A DNA stretch of 64,000 nt from JAQGMV01 sp963828715 (GTDB lineage: Bacteria; Pseudomonadota; Gammaproteobacteria; Burkholderiales; SG8-41): the NCBI GenBank assembly GCA_963828715.1, contig CAWHFX010000021.1, positions 124,001-188,000 of the forward strand, read 5' to 3'. The stretch's first letter is position 1, and each line of letters opens with the position of its first letter. The position numbers were made by a program, and so were the translations under genes. The notes under the pieces were generated by a model. The model saw only the letters and a program-made list of their open reading frames with translations. It was not told the origin of the DNA and made no database searches. Of this stretch, positions 1-8,579 are shown one piece after another.

Positions 1-270
1 CGGAAGCTTCGGCGTGGGCTCGTACGCCGGCGGCGACAGTGCTTCGCCGGTCCGGATACAGAAATGAGCGCCATGCCGGGGACAGACGATGTGGTCGCCT
101 TCTACATGGCCGCTGGCGAGATCGCCGCCGTCGTGAGTGCACAGGTCTTCGAGCGCGTAGAACTCGCCACTGAGATTGAAAACGACGATCGGCGTACCGT
201 CCGCGTCAACGACGCGCCACTCTCCAGGCGCGAGCTCGGCGGCAGGCGCAACGGCGATCCAGTCGCTCAA
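1..270 (-). CDS. Rieske-type [2Fe-2S] ferredoxin (3' end outside window)
   Basis: The protein resembles small Rieske ferredoxins (about 105 residues) that pass electrons to oxygenases or reductases in the cytoplasm; the partner is not visible. Ninety codons are present. Both cluster-binding motifs can be read: CTHDGG (Cys and His) and CPRHGAHFC (Cys and His). The gene runs off the left edge of the window. The start is inferred as TTG at 268-270, because its bases overlap the TGA of the upstream Nfu gene (TTGA) and the reading begins with the usual SDWIAVAP-like N-terminus. Position at the tail of the iron-sulfur operon suggests that it is itself a client of that machinery. The start codon is less certain than the family. 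Confidence 0.85.
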   Translation of the reverse strand, partial: MSDWIAVAPAAELAPGEWRVVDADGTPIVVFNLSGEFYALEDLCTHDGGDLASGHVEGDHIVCPRHGAHFCIRTGEALSPPAYEPTPKLP

Positions 271-830
271 ACCGCCACGACCTCGATGTCCGGCTCGAAC
301 TGCCGCACCAGGCCCTCGATGCCGGCGAGGGTCCCCGACAACGAGCTGGGACAGCTCCCGCATGCGCCCTGATAATGGACCGTCAGCGTGTTGCCCTGGA
401 GCCCCAGCACGTAGAGGTCGCCTCCGTCGCCTTGCAGGTACGGGCGCACCTGCTCGTCGAGGAGTTCGTTGATCTTGTCGAGACGCTCCTGATCGGCTTC
501 GCTCATGGGCGGCATCTCGGGCATCTCCGCCTGCGCCGCGAAGCGAGCCGACTCGTCGTCCGCCGCGGGGGCTTCGCGGATCGGCTTCGCAAGCTCGCGC
601 AGAAGCGCCTGCCAGTCAGCCTTGCCGTCCTGCGTCACGGTAATCCAGTGATCGACGTAGAACACGTTCGTCACGTGCTCGACGTCGAAGAGCTGCACCG
701 CGAGCGGATCGCTCTGCGCCTGGGCTGCATTGTCGTACGAGCGCGTAATCCCCCAGGTCAACGGCTCCTTGAGGATGAACTTCATCGCGTTCGGATTCGG
801 CGTCGGCTCTATGTCTGCAATCTTGGGCAT
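267..830 (-). CDS. Nfu-type iron-sulfur cluster carrier
   Basis: This 187-residue protein has an N-terminal Nfu_N-like domain (beginning with IEPTPNPNAMKF) and a C-terminal NifU domain of about 75 residues with the CxxC motif GACGSCPSS. The family binds a [4Fe-4S] cluster between two subunits and delivers it to apoproteins. An upstream in-frame start at 887 would add 19 residues; the start at 830 is preferred because family members begin right before this N-terminal motif. It lies 84 bases after the SufU-like gene and overlaps the Rieske start by 4 bases, so it is probably the penultimate gene of the SUF operon. Neither CxxC cysteine is missing. Confidence 0.88.
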   Translation of the reverse strand: MPKIADIEPTPNPNAMKFILKEPLTWGITRSYDNAAQAQSDPLAVQLFDVEHVTNVFYVDHWITVTQDGKADWQALLRELAKPIREAPAADDESARFAAQAEMPEMPPMSEADQERLDKINELLDEQVRPYLQGDGGDLYVLGLQGNTLTVHYQGACGSCPSSLSGTLAGIEGLVRQFEPDIEVVAV

Positions 831-914
831 TTCAGCGATGGGAAACGTTGAACGCAGGCGTAAAAAAGCATGCAGCGAAGCTGCCATGCGGGAATGTCAT
901 CGAAGCATGTGACA

Positions 915-1410
915 TCAAGCGACGCCTCCGGGGGTCGACTCGTGCATCGGATCATCGTCCGACTCGGTGGACGTGCTCGCGATCGAGTGGAATGCCGCGT
1001 GCAGCGTGTGCCAGGGCAGAATCGCGCATTTCACGCGTGTCGGCAGATCGCAAACGCCCGAAAATACCGTCAGTCGCCCGAGATGATGCGCGTCCTTCCC
1101 GATGTCGAGCTTGCCGGTGGCCATGTCGCGGAATTCCTGAATGAGCTGCTCGGCTTCGCTCCGTCCCTTGCCCTTGACGGCGCTCGTCATCATCGACGCC
1201 GAAGCCTTGCAGATCGCGCACGACTCGCCTTCGAACGCGATCGCGTCCACGGCCTCGTTCGCAAGCTTGACGGAGAGCTGTATGCGATCACCGCACAGCG
1301 GGATTCACGCCTTCGGCGCGATGCGTCGCGTCCGCGATCGCACCCCAGTTCCGCGGCTTGCGGTTATGGTCGAGGATCACTTCCTGATAGAGCTGTCTGG
1401 AATCTGCCAT
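915..1410 (-). CDS. sufU: SufU/IscU-type iron-sulfur scaffold (one apparent +1 frameshift)
   Basis: The product would be a scaffold or sulfur acceptor working with the neighbouring SufS. Reading from the ATG at 1408-1410 gives MADSRQLYQEVILDHNRKPR and reaches the metal-ligand loop, where the frame breaks. Removing one base near 1299-1302 restores NPLCGDR and joins directly to the downstream frame, which carries GESCAICKAS and KCAILPW. These are the three cysteines plus Asp expected in SufU-type proteins. The repaired protein has 164 residues, a normal length. The total length is 3n+1, consistent with one inserted base. The gene follows sufS after a 145-base gap holding a stem-loop and three repeats. 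Function is secure by family; whether the shift is real is not. Confidence 0.8.
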
Positions 1411-1425
1411 TTCCCCTCACCCCAA

Positions 1426-1450
1426 CCCTCTCCCCAACCTGGGGCGAGGG
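1426..1450. repeat. GC-rich stem-loop between sufS and sufU
   Basis: A 10-base arm at 1426-1435 pairs with 1441-1450 (9 of 10 pairs) around a 5-base loop. The wider CCCTCACCCCAACCCTCTCC sequence resembles a palindromic intergenic repeat common in proteobacterial genomes. There is no T-tract, so an intrinsic terminator is unlikely. mRNA processing or simple repeat spread are alternatives. Confidence 0.5.
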
Positions 1451-1470
1451 CGGGTTTCGCCACTCGTCAT

Positions 1471-1564
1471 TGATCGCACGTCACTGCCGTGTTCACCCAA
1501 ACTGATCGCTCGTCCCGGCCATGTTCACAGAACTGATCGCTTGTCACTGCCGTGTTCACGCAAA
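1471..1564. repeat. Three imperfect 31-32 base tandem repeats at the 3' end of sufS
   Basis: Units begin at 1471, 1503 and 1534, each starting TGATCGC and ending GTTCAC plus about five bases. Units 1 and 3 are nearly identical (shared TCACTGCCGTGTTCAC); unit 2 is diverged. The sufS stop codon (1556-1558) lies inside the third unit, so the other two copies look like duplications of the gene end into the spacer. Confidence 0.75.
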
Positions 1565-2812
1565 CACCTTCTGCACTTTCCGGACCGCGGCGACCAGCGC
1601 ATCGACCTCGGACGACGTGTTGTAGAAAGCGAAGGAGGCGCGACACGTGGCAGGCACCTTGAAGCGCTGCATCACCGGCTGTGCGCAGTGGTGCCCGGTG
1701 CGTATCGCGACGCCTTCCTCGTTGAGCAGCGTGCCGACGTCGTGCGGGTGCACGCCGTCCACTGTAAAAGACAGGACGGCCGCCTTCCGCTCGGCGGTGC
1801 CGATCACGCGCACGCCGCTCATCCGGTTGACCTCCTGTGTCGCGTAGTCGAGCAGGTCGGTCTCGTGACGGGCGATGGCATCCATGCCGACGCCGGTCAG
1901 GTAATCGATGGCAGCGCCGAGGCCGATCGCAGCCGCAATAGGTGGCGTGCCGGCTTCGAACTTGTGCGGAATCGTGTTGTACGTGGTCTTCTCGAACGTC
2001 ACCGAGAGGATCATGTCGCCGCCGCCCTTGAAGGGCTGCATCGTCTCGAGCAGCGCTGCCTTCCCGTACAGAATGCCGATGCCGGTCGGGCCGCACAGCT
2101 TGTGGCCGGAAAAGGCGTAGAAATCGCAATCGAGATCCTGCATGTCGACGCGCAGATGCGGCGCGGCCTGTGCGCCGTCCACCAGCACCGGAACGCCACG
2201 CTCGTGCGCGTATGCAATCAAGTCCTTCACCGGGTTGATCGTGCCCAGCGCGTTCGAGACATGCGCGACGCCGACCAGTTTCGTACGGTCGCTGAACAGT
2301 TTGCGATAGTCCTCGACCACGATCTCGCCGCGATCGTTGATCGGCACCACCCGGATTTTCGCGCCCTTCTCCTGCGCAAGCATCTGCCACGGCACGATGT
2401 TCGAGTGGTGCTCGAGGGTCGTGAGAATGATCTCGTCGCCTTCACCGATGAACTTGCGGCCATAGCCGTGCGCGACGAGATTGATCGCGTCGGTCGTGCC
2501 GCTCGTGAAGATGACTTCGCGCTCTTCGCGCGCGTGAATGAAGGCTTGTACTTTGCGCCGCGCCGCCTCGTATTCCGAGGTCGCCTTCTCGGACAGGTAG
2601 TGAACCGCGCGATGAATATTCGCGTGCTCGCTCGTCTGATAGCGCACGAGACGGTCGATGACCGGCTGCGGCATCTGGCTCGACGCCGCGTTGTCGAGGA
2701 ACACGAGCGGATGCCCGTTCACCTCGAGCCTCAGGATCGGGAAATCCGCGCGGATCGCCTCCACGTCCAATGCGTCGGGCCGCTCAAGTACGGATGTGTG
2801 TATCGCCGTCAT
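1556..2812 (-). CDS. sufS: SufS-type cysteine desulfurase (group II)
   Basis: This PLP enzyme removes sulfur from cysteine and holds it as a persulfide for SufU and the SufBCD complex. The 418-residue sequence is intact and of normal length. The PLP lysine sits in AFSGHKLCGPTG; the catalytic cysteine sits in RTGHHCAQPVM, the loop form typical of SufS rather than IscS; TLEHHSN is the usual cofactor-site motif. The gene starts 13 bases after sufD, so translation is probably coupled. Its last bases are part of a triplicated repeat. The window also holds an IscS-type desulfurase in the same operon, so the organism has two sulfur donors here. Confidence 0.95.
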   Translation of the reverse strand: MTAIHTSVLERPDALDVEAIRADFPILRLEVNGHPLVFLDNAASSQMPQPVIDRLVRYQTSEHANIHRAVHYLSEKATSEYEAARRKVQAFIHAREEREVIFTSGTTDAINLVAHGYGRKFIGEGDEIILTTLEHHSNIVPWQMLAQEKGAKIRVVPINDRGEIVVEDYRKLFSDRTKLVGVAHVSNALGTINPVKDLIAYAHERGVPVLVDGAQAAPHLRVDMQDLDCDFYAFSGHKLCGPTGIGILYGKAALLETMQPFKGGGDMILSVTFEKTTYNTIPHKFEAGTPPIAAAIGLGAAIDYLTGVGMDAIARHETDLLDYATQEVNRMSGVRVIGTAERKAAVLSFTVDGVHPHDVGTLLNEEGVAIRTGHHCAQPVMQRFKVPATCRASFAFYNTSSEVDALVAAVRKVQKVFA

Positions 2813-2825
2813 CGCTGATTCCGTT

Positions 2826-4129
2826 TCAAACCGCTGCGCCGGTCTGCTTCATTACCGCCTCCTCCAGACGCCGTACGACCGACCGCACCGGTATGCGCTC
2901 GATTACGGCAGCGCCGAAGGCGTAGGTCAGAAGGTTGCGCGCCATGCGGTCCGGCAGACCGCGGCTTTTCAGGTAGAAGAGCTGCTCGAGATCGATCTGG
3001 CCGACCGTCGCCCCGTGGGCGCACTTGACGTCGTCCGCGAAAATCTCGAGCTGGGGTTTCGTGTCCACCGTCGCACGGTCGGAAAGCAGAAGGTTGCGGC
3101 TTTGCTGGGACGAGTCGGTGAGCTGGGCACCTGGCCGCACGTAGATCTTCCCGTTGAACACCGCGTGCGCAGCGTCGCCCACGATCGTCTTGTGCAACTG
3201 CACGCTGCGGCCGCTCGGCCGTGCGTGGTCGATGGTCGTGTGCGTATCCGCAAGCTGTCGCCCGCCGATCAGCGCCAGCCCATCGATCTGCACGGAGGCG
3301 CCTTCGCCGTCGAGGAAGACGTTGAGCTCGTAGCGCGAGAGGCGCCCGCCGAGCGTAATCGTCTGGGAATTGTAAGAAGCGTCCTTCGCGACACGTACGG
3401 CGCCGGTGGCGATATGGAAGGCCCGCCCGCTCTCACGCTGAATCTTCACATGCCGCACGCGCGCGTTGGGCGCGATCGAAATCTCCGTCACCGCATTCGA
3501 AAAATAGGCGTCGGCGGTGAGACCCGCATACTCCTCCACCACGGTGCAATCCGCGCCCGGTGCGGCCACGATGACGCAACGCGGATAAGCGACGGTGTCC
3601 GCTTGCGTCTGCAGGTAAAGCAGATGGATCGGCTTGTCGCAGACGGCGCCCTTCTGGAGGATGACCGCCGCGCCGTCGCGCAGGTGCGCGGTATTCAGCG
3701 CGGCGAAAACGTTCCGCTCGAACGCGGCGATGCTCGCAAGATAAGGCTCGAGCGACTTCGAGTCACTCGCCAGCGCATCGGCCAGCGCGTCCGATACGGA
3801 CGACAGGCGCCTCGCTCGTCCGCGAGAGCTCGGCGGCGAAAAAGGCCGTCGACGAAAACGAGCTGCGCGCCGGCTTCCGGTACGGAATAAGCGGCGGCGA
3901 CATCTGCCGTGACGACGGCCGGTTTCTCGGAAGCGCGCAATTGAAGGCGCGTGAGCGGCGTCACGTCGGTGAAGCGCCACTCCTCGTCGCGAGTAGTGGG
4001 AACGCTGAGCGCATTCGCGCGTTCGAGCGCTGCGCCCCGCCGCTCGTTCAACCACGCATGCGCGGTCCGCGGCAGCTCGCGCGAGCCGCTCAGCAAGGAC
4101 TCGACATACGGATGAACCGCTGTCGTCAT
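2826..4129 (-). CDS. sufD: SufD, SufBCD complex subunit (two apparent +1 frameshifts)
   Basis: SufD pairs with SufB on the SufC ATPase to build clusters. The N-terminal part begins MTTAVHPYVESLL at the ATG 4127-4129, which overlaps the sufC stop (ATGA), and reaches LVFVDGLF. The C-terminal part (SSVSDALADAL through VEIRIPVR-like end) is in another frame. Removing one base in the A5 run at 3839-3843 and one base near 3808-3813 gives a continuous reading through FAAELSRTSERLSSV, a normal SufD of 433 residues. The length 3n+2 agrees with two insertions. Core beta-helix sequence such as KIYVRPGAQLTDSSQQSRN and DVKCAHGATVGQID is well conserved, which argues against long-term decay. Confidence 0.85.
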
Positions 4130-4935
4130 GCGCTTCCCGCCGTCGCGACCGACTCGGTACTCGCCTCGAACTCGTCCACGACCCAGTCGTAGCCGCGATT
4201 CTCGAGCTCGAGCGCGAGCTCCTTGCCGCCGGTCTTGATGATGCGGCCGCCTTCCATCACGTGCACGTAATCGGGCATGATGTAGTTGAGCAGCCGCTGA
4301 TAGTGCGTCACCAGCACGCACGCGTTATCCGGGCGCAGCAGGTGGTTGACGCCGCTCGCCACGATGCGCAGCGCGTCGATGTCGAGACCGGAGTCGGTCT
4401 CGTCGAGCACGGCGAGCCTCGGTTCGAGGGCGGCAAGCTGCAGGATCTCGTTGCGCTTCTTCTCACCGCCGGAAAAGCCTTCGTTGACGCTGCGGTCGAG
4501 GAAAGCAGGATCCATGTCGAGGAGCTTCAGCTTCTCGCGAATGAAATCGTCGAATTCGAGCGGATCGAGCTCGTCCTTGCCGCGCGCGCCCTGCACGGTG
4601 TTGTAGGCGAGGCGCAGAAAAGCGCTGTTGCTGACGCCCGGAATCTCCACGGGATACTGGAAGCCGAGAAAGAGGCCGGCACGCGCACGTTCCTCGGCTT
4701 CCATGGAGAACAGGTCCTGATCGTCGAAACGCACGCTCCCCGCCGTAACCTCGTACGCGGGATGGCCGGCCAGCACTTTCGCGAACGTGCTCTTGCCCGA
4801 GCCGTTCGGACCCATGATGGCGTGCACCTCTCCTTCACGCACGGTGAGATCGATTCCTTTCAGAATCTCGATGCCGGAGACGTTCGCCTTGAGGCCGCGG
4901 ACCTCCAGCAGGATTTTGCCGCCTTCGTTTCTCAT
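4126..4935 (-). CDS. sufC: SufC, ATPase of the SufBCD complex
   Basis: This 269-residue ABC-type ATPase powers the SufBCD scaffold. Walker A is GPNGSGKSTF, the signature is FSGGEKKRNEILQ and Walker B reads LAVLDETDSGLDIDAL. The reading frame is open far upstream, inside sufB, but the ATG at 4933-4935 is chosen because it overlaps the sufB TGA (ATGA) and gives the usual SufC N-terminus. The 3' end overlaps sufD in the same way. The chain of 4-base overlaps indicates tightly coupled translation of sufB, sufC and sufD. Confidence 0.95.
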   Translation of the reverse strand: MRNEGGKILLEVRGLKANVSGIEILKGIDLTVREGEVHAIMGPNGSGKSTFAKVLAGHPAYEVTAGSVRFDDQDLFSMEAEERARAGLFLGFQYPVEIPGVSNSAFLRLAYNTVQGARGKDELDPLEFDDFIREKLKLLDMDPAFLDRSVNEGFSGGEKKRNEILQLAALEPRLAVLDETDSGLDIDALRIVASGVNHLLRPDNACVLVTHYQRLLNYIMPDYVHVMEGGRIIKTGGKELALELENRGYDWVVDEFEASTESVATAGSA

Positions 4936-6366
4936 CCCACGCTGCCTTCGAGCTTCAGACCGAGGAGCTTCGTCGCCTCGACCGCGAATTCCATCGGCAA
5001 CTGCTGGAACACCTGCTTGCAGAAGCCGTTGATGATCATCGAGACTGCCTCTTCGGTGCCGATGCCGCGCTGGCGGAAATAGAAGAGCTGGTCCTCGCCG
5101 ATCTTCGACGTGGTCGCTTCGTGCTCGACCTTGCCGGCTGCGTTCTGCACTTCGATATAGGGGAACGTGTTCGCCGAGCACTTCGAGCCGATCAGCATCG
5201 AATCGCACTGCGAGTAGTTGCGGGCGCCCGCTGCTTTCGATCCGATCTTCACCAGCCCCCGATAACTGTTGTTCGAATGACCGGCCGAGATGCCCTTGCT
5301 GATGATGGTGCTGCGCGTGTTCTTCCCGATGTGAATCATCTTCGTGCCGGTGTCGGCCTGCTGGTAATGATTCGTCAGCGCCACCGAGTAGAACTCGCCG
5401 ATCGAGTTGTCGCCGAGCAGCACGCAGGATGGATACTTCCACGTGATCGCCGAGCCCGTCTCGACCTGCGTCCATGAAATTTTCGAGTTCACGCCCTTGC
5501 ACAGCCCGCGCTTCGTGACGAAGTTGTAGATGCCGCCAACGCCGTTCTCGTCACCGGAATACCAGTTCTGCACGGTCGAATACTTGATGTCCGCGTTGTC
5601 GAGCGCGACCAGCTCGACCACGGCGGCGTGCAGCTGATTAGTGTCGAACTTGGGCGCGGTGCAGCCTTCGAGATACGAAACGGTCGCGCCCTCTTCTGCG
5701 ACGATCAGCGTGCGTTCGAACTGGCCCGACTCTTCCGTGTTGATGCGGAAGTAGGTGGAAAGCTCCATCGGGCACTTCACGCCCTTCGGGATGAAGCAGA
5801 ACGACCCGTCCGTAAACACCGCGGAATTGAGCGCGGCGTAGAAGTTGTCCGTCGTAGGGACGACGCTGCCGAGGTACTTGCGAATAAGCTCGGGATGGTC
5901 GCGGACCGCCTCGGAAATCGAGCAGAAGATGATCCCGACCTTCGCGAGCTTCTCCTTGTACGTGGTCGCAACGGAGACCGAATCGAAAATGACGTCAACC
6001 GCAACCCCGGCGAGCGCCGCACGCTCGTTCATCGGCACGCCGAGTTTTTCGAACGTGCGCAAGAGCTCCGGATCGACCTCATCCATGCTCATCTTCTTCT
6101 TCGGCCTTGGGCGCCGAGTAATAGATGATGTCCTGGAAGTCGATCTTCTCGTACGTGACGTTCGGCCAGCGCGGTTCCTCCATCGTGAGCCAGTGCCGGT
6201 AGGCCTTGAGCCTGAACTCGAGCAGCCACTCCGGCTCGTTCTTCTTCGTCGAAATGAGCCGGATGGTGTCTTCGCTCAAGCCTTTCGGCGCGGTCTCCGA
6301 CTCGATATCGGTGCGAAAACCGTGCTCGTACGGCTTGTTGACCAGTTGTTCGAGTACGCTGCTCAT
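4932..6366 (-). CDS. sufB: SufB, iron-sulfur scaffold subunit (one apparent +1 frameshift)
   Basis: SufB is the main scaffold of the SufBCD complex. The first part (from MSSVLEQLVNKPYEHGF, start 6366) ends at a TGA at 6079, and the second part resumes at about 6092 with SMDEVDPELLRTFEKLG. Removing one base near 6098-6104 gives SAPKAKKKMSMDEVDPEL, which closely matches the same place in E. coli SufB. The repaired protein has 477 residues. The key cysteine in IGSKCSANTFPYIEVQN and the glutamate in KVEHEATTSKIGEDQ are present. Conservation is high on both sides of the break, so error in the assembly is more likely than a dead gene. A programmed shift is possible but nothing specific supports it. 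Confidence 0.88.
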
Positions 6367-6459
6367 GACGACCTATCGATGCACGTGACGGGTGACGTGT
6401 GATGACTGACGGAAATATCCTGAGGTTCGAGGCACGTCATTCTTCACTCTTCACTCTCG

Positions 6460-6801
6460 TCACTGGTTTTTGACGCTGAAGCTTTCTCCGCAGCCGCACG
6501 TCGCGTCGACGTTCGGGTTGTCGAACTTGAACGCCTGCTTCAGTCCCTCACGCACGAAGTCGAGCGTCGAGCCGTTGAAGAAAGCGAGACTTCTCTCATC
6601 CACCACGACTTTCGTCCCGTGAGATTCGAACGCGCGGTCTTCCGCACCGATTTCATCGGCGTAATCGTAGGTATACGCAAACCCGGAACAGCCGACCTTC
6701 TTCACGCCCACCCGCAGTCCAAGTCCGCGCCCGCGTCTCGCGAGCTGCGTCTGGATCTGCTTCGCCGCACTTTCTGTCAGTTGTATCGCCATTCGTTTCA
6801 C
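6460..6801 (-). CDS. A-type iron-sulfur carrier (IscA/SufA/ErpA family)
   Basis: The product (113 residues from the GTG, 110 from the ATG at 6790-6792) carries clusters to target proteins. The three conserved cysteines are present in VGCSGFAY and CGCGESF. Start choice is uncertain: GAGG lies 3 bases before the GTG (6799-6801) and 12 before the ATG, neither ideal, while family N-termini favour the ATG. It lies 18 bases after the IscS-type desulfurase and 93 bases before sufB. That spacer is rich in GTGACG-like words and has no gene. Confidence 0.9.
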   Translation of the reverse strand: MKRMAIQLTESAAKQIQTQLARRGRGLGLRVGVKKVGCSGFAYTYDYADEIGAEDRAFESHGTKVVVDERSLAFFNGSTLDFVREGLKQAFKFDNPNVDATCGCGESFSVKNQ

Positions 6802-6819
6802 TTACCTCGCATCGGGGCT

Positions 6820-7966
6820 TTACACCGCCATCGCGGTCAGCCCCTTCAATCGTTTGACCAATCCCTTGAGCGCCTGCACGAACCTTGCCACCTCGTCGTC
6901 GGTATTCGCGACGCCCAGACTGAACCGCACCGCGCCGCGGGCGAGCTCCCGATCGACGCCCATGGCCATCAACGTGGCCGAGGGCTCGATACTGGCGCTG
7001 GAGCATGCGGCGCCTGCGGCCACCGCGAACCCGAGCTTGTCGAGCTCGACCACGAGCGTCTCGCCATCGATGTGACGGAACGCGAAATAGGTGGTGTTCG
7101 GAATACGCGGTGCACCTTCGCCGAAGACGATCGCGCCGAGCTCGTGCAACCCCGATTCGAGTTGCGCCCGGAGCTCTTGCAGACGTTTGGCAAGTGCTTC
7201 CCGACGCTCTGCGGCGAGCTCCGCGGCCGCCCCGAAACCCACGATCGCAGGCACGTTCTCGGTACCTGAACGCATGCCTTGCTCGTGCCCGCCGCCCGCA
7301 ATCAGCGGCCGCAGCTCGATGCGCTTGTCGACCACCAGCGCACCGCCACCCTTGGGGCCGTAGATCTTGTGGGCGGAGAGCGTCATCCCGTGCACGTTGA
7401 GCGCCGCAAAGTCGACGTCGATCTTCCCGAGTGCCTGCACGGCGTCAGTGTGGATCCAGGCGCGCGCTTTCCGCGCCAGCTCGGCAACGGCAGGCACATC
7501 CTGGATGACGCCCGTTTCGTTATTGGCGTACATCACCGACACGATGCCGGTCGGCTCGTTGAGCGCGGCCCTGACGTCGCTCAGGTCGATGCGGCCGTCC
7601 GCGGTGACCGCGAGTTTTCGCACCTTCCATCCGGTGCGCGCCAAGCTCCTGCGCCGGCTTCGCGACGCAGGGATGCTCGATGGCACTGACGGCGATCTGC
7701 GACGGTTTCAGGTAACCGGCAGCGCCCTTGATGAACATATTGTTCGCCTCGGTGCCCCCGGACGTGAAGATCACCTGAGACGGCTGCACGCGAACCAGCG
7801 CCGCCACCTGCTCGCGCGCGATGTTCACTGCCCTCCGCGCCTGCGTGCCGAGCTCGTGACGGCTCGACGCGTTGCCGTAGTGCTGCCGCAGGAAAGGCAG
7901 CATGGCTTCGAGCACGCGGTCGTCGACCGGGGTCGTCGCGTTATGGTCGAGGTAGACGTGTGTCAC
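6820..7966 (-). CDS. iscS: IscS/NifS-type cysteine desulfurase (one apparent +1 frameshift)
   Basis: This is a group I PLP cysteine desulfurase. The N-terminal frame starts with GTG at 7964-7966 and reads THVYLDHNATTPVDDRVLEA to CVAKPAQEL; the rest is in a second frame from ARTGWKVRKL onward. Removing one base near 7641-7645 joins them as AQELARTGWKVRKL, giving 381 residues. The PLP lysine is in SAHKIYGPKGGG, the NifS signature is GMRSGTENVPAIVGF and the catalytic cysteine lies in AAGAACSSASIEP. It follows iscR by 31 bases. A second, SufS-type desulfurase lies later in the same operon. The exact subtype (IscS versus NifS-like) cannot be settled from motifs alone. Confidence 0.85.
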
Positions 7967-7997
7967 GGTAGATATATGCGTTCGCTTGAACCTTCGC

Positions 7998-8474
7998 TCA
8001 CGCGGACACGGTCACATTACTGCCGGAGCTCTGGCGCATGTCGTGCACGGGATTGACCCCGGCTTCTTTCGCGCGATGGTTGTCCACGAGTTGGCGCAGC
8101 GATACCGACTCCAGATAGTCGAAGATGCGATCGTTCAGGTGCGCCCAAAGGTCGTGCGTCAGGCACTTCTGATCGTCGTGGCAGTTCTCCTTGCCCGCGC
8201 ATTGCGTTGCATCGATCGGTTCGTCCACGGCCAGGATGATGTCCGCCACCGTGATCTCGCCCATGTCCTTGCCAAGCCGATAGCCGCCGCCGGGCCCCCG
8301 CACGCTGTCCACCAGCTCACGCCGCCGCAATTTCCCGAATAGTTGCTCCAGGTACGACAGCGAGATCTTCTGCCGAGAGCTGATTTCAGCGAGGGTCACC
8401 GGTCCGCCACCGTGCCGTAAGGCGAGGTCCACCATGGCGGTTACCGCGAATCTACCCTTGGTCGTGAGTCTCAT
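7998..8474 (-). CDS. iscR: IscR-type Rrf2 iron-sulfur regulator
   Basis: IscR binds a [2Fe-2S] cluster and represses the operon when clusters are plentiful. The 158-residue protein opens with the Rrf2 winged helix (MRLTTKGRFAVTAMVDLALR, SLSYLEQLF, GPGGGYRL). It carries the three spaced cluster cysteines in CAGKENCHDDQKC with a histidine just after. It is the first gene of the iron-sulfur operon, as in most proteobacteria, and a matching IscR type 1 site lies about 50 bases upstream, so autoregulation is likely. Confidence 0.95.
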   Translation of the reverse strand: MRLTTKGRFAVTAMVDLALRHGGGPVTLAEISSRQKISLSYLEQLFGKLRRRELVDSVRGPGGGYRLGKDMGEITVADIILAVDEPIDATQCAGKENCHDDQKCLTHDLWAHLNDRIFDYLESVSLRQLVDNHRAKEAGVNPVHDMRQSSGSNVTVSA

Positions 8475-8522
8475 GAGCCCACCTCTTTATCCAAAGTAAA
8501 CAACGTGCTAGCTGCGATCAAC

Positions 8523-8547
8523 AAAGCCTACTGATTTGCTCAAGTTT
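8523..8547 (-). promoter_or_regulatory. Probable IscR type 1 binding site upstream of iscR
   Basis: On the minus strand the 25 bases read AAACTTGAGCAAATCAGTAG followed by GCTTT. Against the published E. coli type 1 pattern (ATASYYGACTRWWWYAGTCRRSTAT) I count 20 of 25 positions matching by eye. It sits between iscR and cysE, 49 bases before the iscR start, where autoregulation is expected. No convincing -10/-35 pair could be fixed. Confidence 0.6.
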
Positions 8548-8579
8548 ACCTTACCCGAGTGTTTTGGTCAACATTCGGG

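Noticed and set aside
1541..2818. Long open frame opposite sufS, and similar long antisense frames (for example 37237-38679, 46526-48133, 28631-30157)
   Set aside because: They mirror real genes on the other strand in GC-rich DNA, have no family-like sequence and no plausible start signals.
6079..6104. Programmed ribosomal frameshift in sufB
   Set aside because: Ten other breaks of the same kind occur in the window and there is no typical slippery heptamer with a downstream structure; error is more likely.
6367..6459. Spacer between the A-type carrier and sufB rich in GTGACG/ATGACG words
   Set aside because: Looks repetitive, but no unit length is stable enough to call a repeat array; no gene or clear signal seen.
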